64,000 bases of DNA, from NCBI RefSeq assembly GCF_019459225.1, contig NZ_JAIAZY010000001.1, positions 1 through 64,000 of the forward strand. The letters are read 5' to 3'. This document shows positions 17,910 to 27,639 of the stretch, in pieces. The notes beneath the pieces were generated by a model. That model made no database searches. It saw only the letters and a program-made list of their open reading frames with translations, and was not told the DNA's origin. Both the position numbers and the translations under genes were made by a program. Origin of the DNA: Bacillus sp. IITD106 (GTDB lineage Bacteria > Bacillota > Bacilli > Bacillales > Bacillaceae_C). How positions within the stretch are numbered: position 1 is the first letter of the stretch; every line of letters starts with the position of its first letter.

Positions 17910-18527
17910 ATGGATAGTAGTGTAAAGCCATCGATGGAGAGAATTCGTCTCGCAGGTATAGCATGCCTTACTGGCGGGTTACTATGGGCTCTTCTTGTTA
18001 TTGTCGATCCTCTAGAGGCGGTACCTTCAATCATCTCTGATTTACTAATCCCTTTGCCGATGTTGATTTGCTTGGCATGCGGACCGCTGGGACTTTTTAT
18101 GCTACGCGCTATAGGGAAGGGTCGGATGAAGTGGGTCGGACACATCGGCACATCGATCACTCTCTTAGGAATTTGTTCTTATCTGGCAGCTGCCTTGTCA
18201 AAATACATCGTAGGGTACGAGGTGGAGTTCTTTTATCCCGTCGGTGCATTACTGCTCGGAGTCGGAATGCTAATGCTGGGAATTGCGGTCTTTGTAGCAC
18301 GAAGGCTAACGGGGTGGCATAGAATGGCGCCGCTTTTCGTCGGAGTGTACTACGTAGCAATGATCCCGTTCCAAATCATCTTCTTTATTATCCCTAACGG
18401 GGAACCTTCACCAATACTGCTCGGGTTTTGGAGTGTCACATGGATTCTACTCGGATATTCCATTTGGTCTAGTGCTTCTTCATTCGAACGTTTGTCCACG
18501 GGTGAGGACGTTAGCACTGCAGGGTAA
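17910..18527 (+). CDS. Six-helix membrane protein, function unknown
   Basis: A 205-residue integral membrane protein starting at ATG 17910, ten bases after AAAGGAGGG. Six hydrophobic segments alternate with short loops (for example LAGIACLTGGLLWALLVIV and FLMLRAIGKGRMKWVG). No enzyme motif is seen, and the family was not recognised. A terminator follows directly, so it is a single-gene unit. Base composition is slightly richer in GC than its neighbours. Confidence 0.7.
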   Translation: MDSSVKPSMERIRLAGIACLTGGLLWALLVIVDPLEAVPSIISDLLIPLPMLICLACGPLGLFMLRAIGKGRMKWVGHIGTSITLLGICSYLAAALSKYIVGYEVEFFYPVGALLLGVGMLMLGIAVFVARRLTGWHRMAPLFVGVYYVAMIPFQIIFFIIPNGEPSPILLGFWSVTWILLGYSIWSSASSFERLSTGEDVSTAG

Positions 18528-18535
18528 CAGTAAAT

Positions 18536-18578
18536 AAGGTAAGGATTAGTAAGGGATGTGGTACTCCTTACCTTTTTC
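18536..18578 (+). terminator. Intrinsic terminator
   Basis: AAGGTAAGGA (18537) pairs with TCCTTACCTT (18565) and a run of T follows. It closes the gene at 17910. Confidence 0.85.
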
Positions 18579-18691
18579 TTTAACCCTTTTATACTGCTGT
18601 AATTTTATTTTATATGATTGTTATGTCACTTATTTCTGCATTCTTTTTATTATAATTGGCTTAAAAAGTATATACTGGAGGGGAAACAAAT

Positions 18692-19261
18692 ATGACGTTG
18701 AATCAGGTTGTTCGCACCTTTGCTATTATAGGAATCATTGCTGCCATCGCACACATCGGCTCGATCACTTATGCATATATCAATCCTGAAACAAATATCA
18801 CAAACATTATTGATGCCTTTTTGTCAGGCCTAGTTTTCATCGGTCTAATTTGTTCTTACTTGGCGCAGACTAAAGAGCTTGGAGGATTTGGTTTAATCAG
18901 CTTTATCATCTTATCTATTGGTTTTATTTTGGTTTCTGGTTTGGATTGGACCATCACTTTTGCCGGACCTGTATTGGAATCACTTTCTCCATCTTTAAAT
19001 TTCGATAATCTACCATCTCCGTTACTTGAAGGAATGGCTGCTTCCTTCCTCACATTCAATATCGGTTTACTTCTTTTTGGTATTTCTCTTCTAAAATCAA
19101 GCAAAATTTCACGCTGGCCAGGTTTTCTCTTTATTATCGCAATTGCTGCCAACTTTGCCCCGCCAATGGACGATAAAGCTTGGTATTTCATCAATATTTC
19201 AATCATCTGGATATGTTGGAAAGTATGGACACGCAAAGTAACAGCGGTTCCGGAAAGATAA
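18692..19261 (+). CDS. Membrane protein of unknown function
   Basis: A 189-residue protein with five or six predicted membrane helices and no recognised domain. ATG at 18692 follows CTGGAGGGG by eight bases. The second helix pair is separated by a loop that includes ESLSPSLNFDNLPSPLLEG. It lies 165 bp after the membrane protein at 17910 but behind that gene's terminator, so it is expressed on its own. The 118 bp to the next convergent gene hold nothing clear. Confidence 0.65.
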   Translation: MTLNQVVRTFAIIGIIAAIAHIGSITYAYINPETNITNIIDAFLSGLVFIGLICSYLAQTKELGGFGLISFIILSIGFILVSGLDWTITFAGPVLESLSPSLNFDNLPSPLLEGMAASFLTFNIGLLLFGISLLKSSKISRWPGFLFIIAIAANFAPPMDDKAWYFINISIIWICWKVWTRKVTAVPER

Positions 19262-19379
19262 GCAAAAAAAGACTATGTTCATTTTCATAGATAAAAAGAG
19301 AAAAGCTCATTAGGTATGCTCTTCTATACTGAAATTCTTTTAAAAAGTTCCATTAATCATATGCTTTCGATTTATTCAT

Positions 19380-20087
19380 TCACTTTATTCTATCAATCAA
19401 CTCTAGATATTGTGAATCTCCATATCCTACTGTTGGGAAAACCTCGAATAATCGCTTAAGCAATTCGGATGTAGGCAAATGTTTATTTTTTAAAATGTAT
19501 TTTATGACCTTATTATTTTCTGTCTGCATTTCTAAAAATAATTCTATGGCCTGATACATCACTGGAAGTACTTCAGTTGTTGGTTTCATATGATTGACCA
19601 ATACTTCCTTATAGACGGAAAAATAACTACCTAAAGTAAGCTCCGTTTGGCTTACTTTAAATTCATCCTCTCTAAAGCTATTAAAAAAAACTTTACCTTT
19701 ATACTGAGACTGTTCAAGATAGGCAAGGATCGTTAGAAGATTCATCTGACAAAACATGTCTTCCCCAAACCATAAAACAATATAGTTATAGCTTTTCTTA
19801 AATAGATTATTTAAGGGCTTTATTACCTTCTTAGTGTAATTTTCTACAGACTCTTTATGCCCTGCTGCTCTTGTTTGAATAAACGCGTGGTCGAAAATAG
19901 ATGTCGTAGTCGCATTTACACACATTGCTTCATTGAATGGTACATAATCAGAATCTCCCATAAGCTTTTTATTTTTAAATTCCTCGTACATTACTTGACC
20001 GTTTAATATGTTCAGTACATCTTTGTCAAACAATTCTTGCTTCCTATTTTTTAATTGTTCAACCTCAGTTTCTCTAGATATATTCAT
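19380..20087 (-). CDS. Uncharacterised cytosolic protein
   Basis: A 235-residue soluble protein without signal peptide or membrane segments. It has a mixed alpha/beta look with short motifs VPFNEAMCVNATTTSIFDH and LWFGEDMFCQMNLLTILAYL. Those patterns are reminiscent of the DUF1835 group in Bacillus, but I would not assign it without a profile search. The 79 bp downstream on its strand hold the esterase terminator. Start ATG at 20087 has GGGTGG upstream. Confidence 0.6.
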   Translation of the reverse strand: MNISRETEVEQLKNRKQELFDKDVLNILNGQVMYEEFKNKKLMGDSDYVPFNEAMCVNATTTSIFDHAFIQTRAAGHKESVENYTKKVIKPLNNLFKKSYNYIVLWFGEDMFCQMNLLTILAYLEQSQYKGKVFFNSFREDEFKVSQTELTLGSYFSVYKEVLVNHMKPTTEVLPVMYQAIELFLEMQTENNKVIKYILKNKHLPTSELLKRLFEVFPTVGYGDSQYLELIDRIK

Positions 20088-20140
20088 TCGAAAACCACCC
20101 TCACCCTGATTAATAGTCAGCTTAGCAAATGATCACAGAA

Positions 20141-20166
20141 AAAAAGAGACAAAGTCAATTGTCTCA
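20141..20166 (-). terminator. Terminator of the carboxylesterase gene
   Basis: GAGACAA (20146) and TTGTCTC (20159) form the stem; on the minus strand a run of T follows. Confidence 0.85.
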
Positions 20167-20910
20167 CTATAGGTTTTTTTCGATGAATTGCAATGTTTTT
20201 TCAATAATTATCTGCTGGTCATTATCAAGTGTTGCCACGTGATAGCTGTCCTTCATACGATACATTTCCTTTGATTCAGAGCTAATTTCGTTATAAATAA
20301 TCTCCGAGTTGCTAGGCGGCACAACATGATCCTCTTCAGAAACAAAGATTAGTGCTGGACAAGTTATTTTATGAAGTTCTGACTTCACATTCGCCATTAA
20401 CTCAACAATTTCCTTTATCGATTGCACCGGAGTTTTTTCATATGCAAGTTCAACGATGCCAGGCTTTTTAATATCGGAGCCAATGGCATCTAGAAATCTT
20501 TCATTGTTTAAATTCTGCGCACTCGCCATATCAGGAATATCGACTGCTGCGTTGATGGGTATGATCGCGCGAATTTCCGGATGCTGTTCCGCCATGTAAA
20601 GCGTCAGCGTCCCGCCCATTGACAAGCCCGTCATAAAAAATATGTCACAGCGCTCTTTTAACCATTGAAAACCCTCTTCAATGGAAGCAATCCAATCTTG
20701 ATAAGTGGTTTGCTCCATATCTTCATAATGCGTTCCGTGGCCTTTCAATCGCGGTCCGCACACCGTGTAACCAGCTTTTGCATACGCCTCCCCTAACGGC
20801 CGCATACTTTGCGTCGAACCAGTAAATCCATGCGATACCAAAATTCCAACCCGACTTCCTTCAAAATAAAATGGTTCCGCCCCTTCTAATACGGGAAATT
20901 TTTCAGACAT
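20167..20910 (-). CDS. est: Carboxylesterase (Est30-type alpha/beta hydrolase)
   Basis: A 247-residue alpha/beta hydrolase, the same length as the well-known Bacillus/Geobacillus Est30 carboxylesterase that hydrolyses short-chain esters. The oxyanion region is VSHGFTGST (about residues 25-33), the nucleophile Ser97 sits in GLSMGG, the acid is probably Asp194 in FVSEEDHVVP and the base His224 in DSYHVATLDND. The start is ATG at 20910 after GTGGAGGG; the longer open frame to 20979 has no binding site. Single gene with its own terminator. The physiological substrate is not known. Confidence 0.9.
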   Translation of the reverse strand: MSEKFPVLEGAEPFYFEGSRVGILVSHGFTGSTQSMRPLGEAYAKAGYTVCGPRLKGHGTHYEDMEQTTYQDWIASIEEGFQWLKERCDIFFMTGLSMGGTLTLYMAEQHPEIRAIIPINAAVDIPDMASAQNLNNERFLDAIGSDIKKPGIVELAYEKTPVQSIKEIVELMANVKSELHKITCPALIFVSEEDHVVPPSNSEIIYNEISSESKEMYRMKDSYHVATLDNDQQIIIEKTLQFIEKNL

Positions 20911-21101
20911 ATAGATCCCTCCACAAAGAATATTGAATCCATATTTAAATATTCGCTTTTCTTGGAGGAAACCCTGCAAATATTACAAACTCCAACCTAT
21001 GATACTCCTTTTGCAATGCTATTTACTGATCTTTATCTACGCTACGAGGGGAACAGCCCTTATTTTTCAACATACGTATCCAGTAAAAAAGGCATTCTCC
21101 C

Positions 21102-24100
21102 CTATACCATCAATATCTCACGAATATCCTCTTCCGTCAGAGTCGATAGCACCTTCTCTTCGGAATCAATCACTTCTTCAATTAAATGTCGTTTTTGTTC
21201 CTGCAGCTCATTCATCTTTTCTTCGATTGTTCCTCTAGCGACAAGCTTGATTACCTCAACAACATTTTTCTGACCGATGCGATGGGCCCGATCTGCTGCT
21301 TGCTCTTCGACGGCTGGATTCCACCAAGAATCGTATAGGATCACGGTATCGGCACCTGTCAAATTAAGGCCTGTACCGCCCGCTTTCAAGGAAATGAGGA
21401 ATAAATGGCGCTCTCCTTCATTAAATCGATTCGAGATGTTCAACCTTTCTTCGGGTGGGGTTTGACCATCAAGGTAGAAAAAAGGCGTGCCTTGAAACGC
21501 TAACTCTCTTCCAATGATCTGAAGCATTTTCGTAAATTGTGAGAAGATTAATACCCTTCTTCCCGAAAGCTGAGATTCCTTTATGATTTGCATCAGTTGT
21601 TCCAATTTCGCTGAGTTTCCTTTATACCCGTCTACAAACAATGCAGGATGACAGCAAATCTGCCGGAGCCGAGTCAAACCAGCTAGGATTTTAATCCGAT
21701 TTTTCCGGAGTGTATCTTTGTCTAAATGTTTCAGCGTCTCATGTTTAAGCTTGGCCAGATAAGCAGCATACAGCTTCTTTTGATCCGGAAGCAGTTCTAC
21801 TGTTTCTCTCGACTCGATTTTTTCAGGAAGCTCCGAGAGCACATCTTCTTTCACTCTTCGAAGCAGAAACGGTCGAATTCGCCGAGCAATTTGTTTCTTT
21901 GTGAGTTGACTATATTCTTTTAACCCTTGAAAAAGCTCTGGAAATACAATATGGAAAATAGACCACAGTTCTTCTAATGCATTTTCAACAGGTGTACCTG
22001 TTAGCGCAAAGCGATGATCTGCTTGGATTTTTTTCACTGTTCTCGCAGTCTGAGTAGTTGGGTTTTTAAAGGCTTGAGCCTCATCGAAAAATACAGTATG
22101 AAAAGATTGTTTCTCGAACCACATAATGTCCTTTCGCAAAATGGTATACGAGGTGATGATCACGTCCTTGTTTGTTGCATCACTCTGTATATTCATTCGC
22201 TCTTTTTTATCGCCGTCTAGGATTACAGCTTGTACATCACGAGTAAATTTCATGAATTCACTATACCAGTTATACATAAGTGAAGATGGACAAACAATAA
22301 GTACCGGACGTTTCCTTGTACGAATATCCGAGATTTCTGACTGGATGAACGTGATGCTTTGCAGCGTTTTGCCCAATCCCATATCGTCTGCGAGAATACC
22401 TCCAAAGCCATATTTTGCAATTGTTTTCATCCATTTGAAGCCGTTCTTTTGGTATTCTCGCAGCACAGATTGTAAAATTTTTGGTACTTCGAACTCGATT
22501 TTTTCTAGATTGTAGATGTTATCTAAAAATTGACGAAATGATTTTTCGAGCTCAAAAATATGATCATCACTTACAGTATCGAGTAGTCGTAGGCCTTGAA
22601 CGATAGGGACGTTCAAGCCGCGTTCCAAATCCTCGGGTTGTGTCGGAATTTCAGTTAAAAATCGATTCACTTCTTCGAACTCCCTTGTTGTAAGAGAAAG
22701 CAGTGAACCGTTCGGCAGACGATAATATTTTCGTTTTTCCTCTAAAGCTGATAAAATTTCCCGTATATGTTTTTCAAAAATCCCATCCATTTCAAACTTA
22801 AATTCAAGCCAATTTGTCCGCTCCTTATTGACCTTCACTCTTATCCGAGGACGGGGATTTTCTCTGAAGATGCGGTTTCTCACTGCCGTCGTTGCATAAA
22901 CTTGCACAAGCTTATTCATTTTCGGGACGATTTGGTATAAAAATTCGAATTCCAACTCCTCGTTATGCAAGAAATAGCCGCTTTCCGTCTTGGCAAACGA
23001 GCTTTCCTCCATAATTTGTAAAATCAAATTCTCCTTTTCCACATCCCTTATAAGGATTGAGTTTGGATGTAATTCACGATTTTCCAGCGGGTTAATGACA
23101 ATATTCCCATAGTGAAACTCTAGTCCCGCAAGAAGCCGATTTTTCACACGGTCCAAGTAGAGTTTGGCTACGAGAGGGTTCTCTTCAAGCATTTTAGTAA
23201 TAGCAGCAGGAAGATGAACATCGCCCAGCTTTTTCAAACCAGGTATCACTTTTTCGATGAACACATGTAATTGCTTCTGAGGAATGGAAAACTGATTCGT
23301 CCCTGAGACATCTAGCATCTGTTTTATTTCAATTAAACGGTTGAAGTCCTCATTTTCCAGTCGGATGAATTTTCCTCCCGACAACACATACCCATAAGAA
23401 TTCAACACCGTCATCCTATCCAACCCAGTGACCTTAAGCTTGTAGCCACTTCCCTCATCAAGAAAGTCAAACTGTAAGGGAAGCGGTTCTTTCGAAATGT
23501 GAATTCCCTCAAACGAATTTCCCTTGCATTCTAACCTTACGGATGGTGCTTTTGTTAGTAAAAGCATAAGCCGTTCCCAGGAAGATGGCGGGATGAGCAT
23601 GATATGTTGGTGGGATGTGTAAGCTCTGTTGTCTTGATGTGTCTGAAAATAAACAGCTGCATCATCCATCACATGAATGAGCTGTTGAAGGACATCATCG
23701 GTTTCTTTTTGAAAGCAATGCAAACTTGGATCATAGGTCAAGGAAGGAGAAAGCACCATTGTACTGCCTTTTTTCACATTAGCCAGGAATTCGCGGATAT
23801 TTTTGATTTTATTCGAATCAATCATCGCTTCAATCCCGAGCATATCCACTCCGTTTTCAATCGGGATGATCCTACAGATAAATTCCAAATCAATTACTTT
23901 TCTTTTTTCAAAATGAAGCTGGTGCCTGCTTGATTGTATTGGACTTTCATTGAAAATGGTCACCAAACCATCTGTCAACGCTTGATTAGCAGCAACGCTA
24001 TTAGTTGGAATCGTTCCTTGTTGTTGATCTTCATAAATCGCCAGCAAAACGGCGGCAATATGCTGACAATCCCATTTATAGGAAGCGAGTGTCGGACAGC

Positions 24101-24302
24101 TGCATGTCGAACGAAATCCCCCATCCGGACTCTTCTTGATTGTCACATAGGAATCCTCCGTCCCTTTAACGACTGCCTCACATCTATCAGAACTGTAATT
24201 ATGAAAAATAACTTTATTCGAACGATAAAAGGAGTCTCCTCTTTTGAAGGAGACCGTCCCACATATTTCTTGAATGATCTTGTGATTGATGGCGATATCC
24301 AA
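21102..24302 (-). CDS. SNF2-family helicase with N-terminal SWIM zinc finger
   Basis: A 1066-residue SWI2/SNF2 ATPase. Residues 61-90 carry a SWIM zinc finger (Cys67, Cys69, Cys79, His81; CSC...DCQHIAAV). A long central region of unclear fold (about 100-600) precedes the motor: Walker A at 639-646 (DDMGLGKT), motif II Asp740 in FFDEAQAFKNP, motif III LTGTPVEN, and the second lobe with YDSWWNPAVEEQAADRAHRIGQ. These proteins move along duplex DNA; the SWIM finger probably aids DNA or protein contact. In B. subtilis related functions are attributed to YwqA and YwqB; here both parts are in one chain. GGAGGGAG precedes the start. It is separate from the esterase by 190 bp. Confidence 0.9.
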   Translation of the reverse strand: MDIAINHKIIQEICGTVSFKRGDSFYRSNKVIFHNYSSDRCEAVVKGTEDSYVTIKKSPDGGFRSTCSCPTLASYKWDCQHIAAVLLAIYEDQQQGTIPTNSVAANQALTDGLVTIFNESPIQSSRHQLHFEKRKVIDLEFICRIIPIENGVDMLGIEAMIDSNKIKNIREFLANVKKGSTMVLSPSLTYDPSLHCFQKETDDVLQQLIHVMDDAAVYFQTHQDNRAYTSHQHIMLIPPSSWERLMLLLTKAPSVRLECKGNSFEGIHISKEPLPLQFDFLDEGSGYKLKVTGLDRMTVLNSYGYVLSGGKFIRLENEDFNRLIEIKQMLDVSGTNQFSIPQKQLHVFIEKVIPGLKKLGDVHLPAAITKMLEENPLVAKLYLDRVKNRLLAGLEFHYGNIVINPLENRELHPNSILIRDVEKENLILQIMEESSFAKTESGYFLHNEELEFEFLYQIVPKMNKLVQVYATTAVRNRIFRENPRPRIRVKVNKERTNWLEFKFEMDGIFEKHIREILSALEEKRKYYRLPNGSLLSLTTREFEEVNRFLTEIPTQPEDLERGLNVPIVQGLRLLDTVSDDHIFELEKSFRQFLDNIYNLEKIEFEVPKILQSVLREYQKNGFKWMKTIAKYGFGGILADDMGLGKTLQSITFIQSEISDIRTRKRPVLIVCPSSLMYNWYSEFMKFTRDVQAVILDGDKKERMNIQSDATNKDVIITSYTILRKDIMWFEKQSFHTVFFDEAQAFKNPTTQTARTVKKIQADHRFALTGTPVENALEELWSIFHIVFPELFQGLKEYSQLTKKQIARRIRPFLLRRVKEDVLSELPEKIESRETVELLPDQKKLYAAYLAKLKHETLKHLDKDTLRKNRIKILAGLTRLRQICCHPALFVDGYKGNSAKLEQLMQIIKESQLSGRRVLIFSQFTKMLQIIGRELAFQGTPFFYLDGQTPPEERLNISNRFNEGERHLFLISLKAGGTGLNLTGADTVILYDSWWNPAVEEQAADRAHRIGQKNVVEVIKLVARGTIEEKMNELQEQKRHLIEEVIDSEEKVLSTLTEEDIREILMV

Positions 24303-24475
24303 AGAGCGTACTCCCTCCTCTGGAAATTCTAATTATGATGATTTTATCATATTTTTACTGCAATAAAAGCTCTTGCTGTTTGGCAAAAGTGATTTGAATT
24401 CATGATATGATTGGCTTATCAATATTAATTGGATTAGTTTCGTACTGTTGTTCTACGCGGATTCGTCGGTAAGAA

Positions 24476-24532
24476 AAGCTAGCCAAGATTATATTAAAAA
24501 TTATCTCGGCTAGCTTATTTTGTTTTTTTTAA
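24476..24532 (-). terminator. Terminator hairpin
   Basis: AAGCTAGCCAAGAT (24476) pairs with ATCTCGGCTAGCTT (about 24503) with one mismatch, and a long T run follows on the plus strand. It lies downstream of the HAD gene (minus strand), where the stem is preceded by an A-rich stretch, so it is probably bidirectional. The rest of 24303-24598 shows no gene. Confidence 0.7.
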
Positions 24533-24598
24533 CTCCAATAGTTTAATCATAAAAGGGGCAATAACTACTATCTATCTTTCGCTCGTTTTAATAATTCC

Positions 24599-25258
24599 TT
24601 ACTCATAGGGAACATCTAATTTTACAAAATGAACAAAATCATCAACACTATTGAAATAGGCATTAGCTTCTATTGAAAATTGCTCTGTTTGATAATCCGG
24701 CAGCCATTGAACACCAACAGTAAAAACATTTGCCTGAACACCAGCTTGTATATCAGCATCACTATCTCCAACTAACATAGCTTCACTACCATCCACATCT
24801 AAAAGCGATAAAGCCTTCAAGACGCCTTCTGGATGAGGCTTCGGTTCGATTACATCGTCCCCAGTAATGACGACTTCGAATAAATTTTCCATTTGAAGAG
24901 CTTTTAAGGAAATATCTAAACTTCTCCTTGCTTTTCCAGTCACAATTCCTAATTTAACTCCCTTACCTCTTAAATACTCTAGTAATTCATCAATCTCTTT
25001 ATTTGGTTGTACTAATTCGGCATGATGTTCGGTATATGCTTTATAGTACAATTCGATAGCCTGTTCTTTATTACGATTTAATAGATTCTCTTGTATGATG
25101 CCTGTTTCGGATGGCCCAAACATCGCTCTGATTTCCCCAGAAGTAAGATCTTTTTTATCAAACTCTTTAAAAACCTTCTGAAAAGCAACATAACAAATGG
25201 GCAAGGTGTTCGCCAAAGTTCCATCGAAATCGAAGATAATTGCTTTAATAGGAAACAC
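24599..25258 (-). CDS. HAD-superfamily phosphatase (PpaX/phosphoglycolate phosphatase-like)
   Basis: A 219-residue HAD hydrolase with the full set of motifs: I, FDFDGTLANTLP (nucleophile Asp near residue 10); II, GIVTGKARRSL; III, Lys in IEPKPHPEGVL; IV, MLVGDSDADIQAG. A helical cap lies between residues 15 and 85, as in the pyrophosphatase/phosphoglycolate phosphatase group. The substrate is probably a small phosphorylated metabolite and cannot be specified. Single gene. Confidence 0.85.
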   Translation of the reverse strand: MFPIKAIIFDFDGTLANTLPICYVAFQKVFKEFDKKDLTSGEIRAMFGPSETGIIQENLLNRNKEQAIELYYKAYTEHHAELVQPNKEIDELLEYLRGKGVKLGIVTGKARRSLDISLKALQMENLFEVVITGDDVIEPKPHPEGVLKALSLLDVDGSEAMLVGDSDADIQAGVQANVFTVGVQWLPDYQTEQFSIEANAYFNSVDDFVHFVKLDVPYE

Positions 25259-25364
25259 TCCTTTTTATTTATGGATGTTCTAATTTTAACATGAACTTGA
25301 TCCATATCAGGCAAGTTTTCATAAAGTGTTTCATTACATTTTCTACAGATAGATCGTTAGCGGT

Positions 25365-25501
25365 TTACGTAAATTCGACACCAACATCTTTTCTACGTTG
25401 AATAAATCTTTCTGCTACTTCTTTCTATGTTCATCCTGTTTTTCAAACACAAACAATGTAGGATTCAACCCCTTCAAAATCAAAGGATAATATTCCAGAT
25501 A
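25365..25501 (-). pseudogene. Frameshifted C-terminal remnant
   Basis: On the minus strand one frame reads LEYYPLILKGLNPTLFVFEK QDEHRKK and stops; the next frame carries on as AERFIQRRKDVGVEFT and stops at 25365. One inserted or lost base near the junction would join them into a 45-residue tail. No start is present. Family not recognised. Confidence 0.4.
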
Positions 25502-25532
25502 AGAAAAACCGGGCGAAAACCATGCCCGGTCC
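25502..25532 (-). terminator. Intrinsic terminator
   Basis: ACCGGGC/GCCCGGT stem (25508 and 25524) followed on the minus strand by TTTTTCTT. It closes the micro-ORF unit at 25568. Confidence 0.85.
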
Positions 25533-25567
25533 TTTTCTGTTTGCCACGTCTAGAGAACATCCGATAA

Positions 25568-25612
25568 TTAATATTCATGGCCATGTATTCCTTTATAATA
25601 CTCCGGATACAT
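25568..25612 (-). CDS. Candidate 14-residue peptide gene
   Basis: ATG at 25612 lies six bases after TGGAGG and opens a 14-codon frame, MYPEYYKGIHGHEY, ending in TAA. It is boxed between two terminators (25634-25662 upstream, 25502-25532 downstream), so it forms a small unit of its own or a readthrough product of mqo. The peptide is rich in Tyr, Gly and His. No homologue is known to me. Chance cannot be excluded for so short a frame, but the binding site and the flanking terminators argue for a real gene. Confidence 0.4.
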   Translation of the reverse strand: MYPEYYKGIHGHEY

Positions 25613-25631
25613 TTCCCCTCCACATTTATTA

Positions 25632-25664
25632 AGAATACCACAGTGAAAGACACCGTGGTATAGC
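25632..25664 (-). terminator. Terminator hairpin after mqo
   Basis: ATACCAC...GTGGTAT with an inner pairing GTG/CAC (25636-25661); TTCTTAAT follows on the minus strand. It is 130 bp past the mqo stop; nothing else is seen between. Confidence 0.65.
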
Positions 25665-25792
25665 CAAAATTTTATACTTTCTTATCTTTCAAAAAAAGAG
25701 CCAAGCAACTCCATTCTACATTTATGCAAGGATGAAGTATTTTAGCTCAAATATTAAATAGATCACAAAATATTTCTTCGCAACGATTCGCC

Positions 25793-27295
25793 TTAGCCTA
25801 CCTGAACCGCTACTTGTTCACTTAACCCAAGCGCCTTCGCTGTAAAAGTATGAATTTCTTGGAAGAGCTCTGGATTTTCTGCTAGTGATACGCCGTAAGA
25901 CGGAATCATTTCCTTAATTTTTGGTTCCCACTCGTTCATATATTGCGGGAAGCATTTTTCCATTACTTCAAGCATAACGTGAACGGCAGTGGATGCTCCT
26001 GGTGAAGCACCAAGCAATGCAGCGACTGAACCATCTGCAGCCGTAACTACTTCCGTACCAAATTGTAGAGTTCCTCTACCAGCTTCTGTGTCTTTGATGA
26101 CTTGTACACGTTGACCTGCTACTACGATATCCCAATCCTCACTTTTGGCGTTTGGAATAAATTCTCGTAATTCTTCGATGCGTTTTTCATGCGATAACAA
26201 AACTTGCTGAATTAAGTACTTGGTTAGCGCCATCTCTTTCACGCCTGCTGCCAGCATGGTGAGAATGTTAGATGGTTTTATTGAAACGATTAAATCTAGA
26301 TACGAACCTGTTTTTAAGAACTTAGGCGAGAAGCCGGCAAACGGTCCAAACAGTAAAGATTTTTTATTGTCGATATATCTTGTGTCAAGATGAGGAACCG
26401 ACATTGGAGGAGCTCCAACCTTTGCTTTTCCATATACTTTTGCATGGTGCTGCGCTGCAATTTCCGGATCATTGCAGACCAAAAACAGTCCGCTTACTGG
26501 GAAGCCACCAATATGTTTCGACTCAGGAATACCAGTTTTTTGCAGTAAAGGAAGACTTCCGCCCCCAGCCCCGATAAAAAGGAACTTTGCTGTATGGTAT
26601 TCAATTTTACCACTATCGATATCTTTCACTTTCACTTCCCACAAGCCGTCGTCGGTACGTTTAATATTTTTTATATTATGCTTGTAGTTGACCTCGACGT
26701 TTTGACTCTTTAGGTGTTCAATTAACATACGCGTTAAAGCACCAAAGTTAACGTCCGTGCCCGAATCAATTTTTGTTGCCGCAATCGGATCATTCGTTGA
26801 ACGGCCTTCCATGATTAGCGGAATCCATTCCTTCAATTTTTCAGGATCATCGGAAAATTCCATTCCTTGAAACAACGGATTATTCGATAGAGCATCGAAC
26901 CGTTTTTTCAAAAACGATACATTCTCTTCCCCTTCCACTAGACTCATATGAGGGATCGGCATGATAAAGTCATGTGGGTTGCTAATCAAGTTGCTGTTTA
27001 CAAGATAAGACCAAAACTGTCTAGAAAGCTGGAACTGTTCATTTACTTTAATCGCTTTCGTGATGTCTATCGATCCATCAGGTTTTTGAGGAGTATAGTT
27101 AAGCTCGCACAATGCAGCATGGCCCGTACCTGCATTATTCCATTCGTTAGAGCTTTCCTCTCCAGGACTGTCGAGCTTCTCAAACACTTTAATTTCCCAA
27201 TCTGGTGCTAGTTCTTTTAAAAGTGTCCCCAAGGTCGCACTCATAATGCCTGCCCCAATTAAGATAACGTCTGTTTTCGTTTGTCTGTTACTCAT
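25793..27295 (-). CDS. mqo: Malate:quinone oxidoreductase
   Basis: A 500-residue FAD-dependent enzyme that oxidises malate to oxaloacetate and passes electrons to the quinone pool from the inner face of the membrane. The N-terminus has the dinucleotide fold [14 protein letters not shown] and the family marker [20 protein letters not shown]. Further family blocks are [36 protein letters not shown] and the C-terminal [19 protein letters not shown]. Length is typical. It is a peripheral membrane enzyme, so the lack of membrane helices is expected. The upstream region holds a palindrome over the presumed promoter. Confidence 0.95.
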   Translation of the reverse strand: MSNRQTKTDVILIGAGIMSATLGTLLKELAPDWEIKVFEKLDSPGEESSNEWNNAGTGHAALCELNYTPQKPDGSIDITKAIKVNEQFQLSRQFWSYLVNSNLISNPHDFIMPIPHMSLVEGEENVSFLKKRFDALSNNPLFQGMEFSDDPEKLKEWIPLIMEGRSTNDPIAATKIDSGTDVNFGALTRMLIEHLKSQNVEVNYKHNIKNIKRTDDGLWEVKVKDIDSGKIEYHTAKFLFIGAGGGSLPLLQKTGIPESKHIGGFPVSGLFLVCNDPEIAAQHHAKVYGKAKVGAPPMSVPHLDTRYIDNKKSLLFGPFAGFSPKFLKTGSYLDLIVSIKPSNILTMLAAGVKEMALTKYLIQQVLLSHEKRIEELREFIPNAKSEDWDIVVAGQRVQVIKDTEAGRGTLQFGTEVVTAADGSVAALLGASPGASTAVHVMLEVMEKCFPQYMNEWEPKIKEMIPSYGVSLAENPELFQEIHTFTAKALGLSEQVAVQVG

Positions 27296-27381
27296 GTCTC
27301 TCTTCCTTACTAACCTAATATTTTTAAGAAGGATTTAGGCGCACCTATTTCCTACCTTTTTTGTATGAATTACAATCTTAT

Positions 27382-27404
27382 ATTATAATAGTGTACCACT
27401 ATTA
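27382..27404 (-). promoter_or_regulatory. mqo promoter -10 and adjoining palindrome
   Basis: On the minus strand TATAAT (27382-27387) lies 87 bp before mqo. TAATAGTG-TAC-CACTATTA (27386-27404) is a perfect eight-base inverted repeat immediately upstream of and overlapping this -10. Its position over the core promoter suggests a repressor site. The regulator is unknown. Confidence 0.4.
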
Positions 27405-27483
27405 AATATAGATTAAAATAATTACTCTAATAAAATAGTTATAAATCTATCTGTAAGAAGTGGAAAAAATAACATATTTTCAG

Positions 27484-27567
27484 TTTGCAAACCATTAATT
27501 CGGGTTTACTGGCCGACATCTTGAGTATACTGGCCATCATCTCTTGTTTGCTTACCATTCAATGGAA
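27484..27567. repeat. 21-bp periodic repeat array (locus A)
   Basis: Four units start at 27484, 27505, 27526 and 27547, exactly 21 bp apart. The two best contain ACTGGCC (TTTACTGGCC, TATACTGGCC); the outer two are degenerate (TTTGCAAACC, TTTGCTTACC). The same unit recurs at 30278 and 40718. The array lies between mqo and brnQ, and the flanking 27405-27483 and 27568-27639 show no gene. Confidence 0.7.
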
Positions 27568-27639
27568 TCGACTTTATTCCGTCTTCCATCCATTTTAATA
27601 TCACTAACTGCGCTAGTGCTCACTATGCCCCCACTAAAG

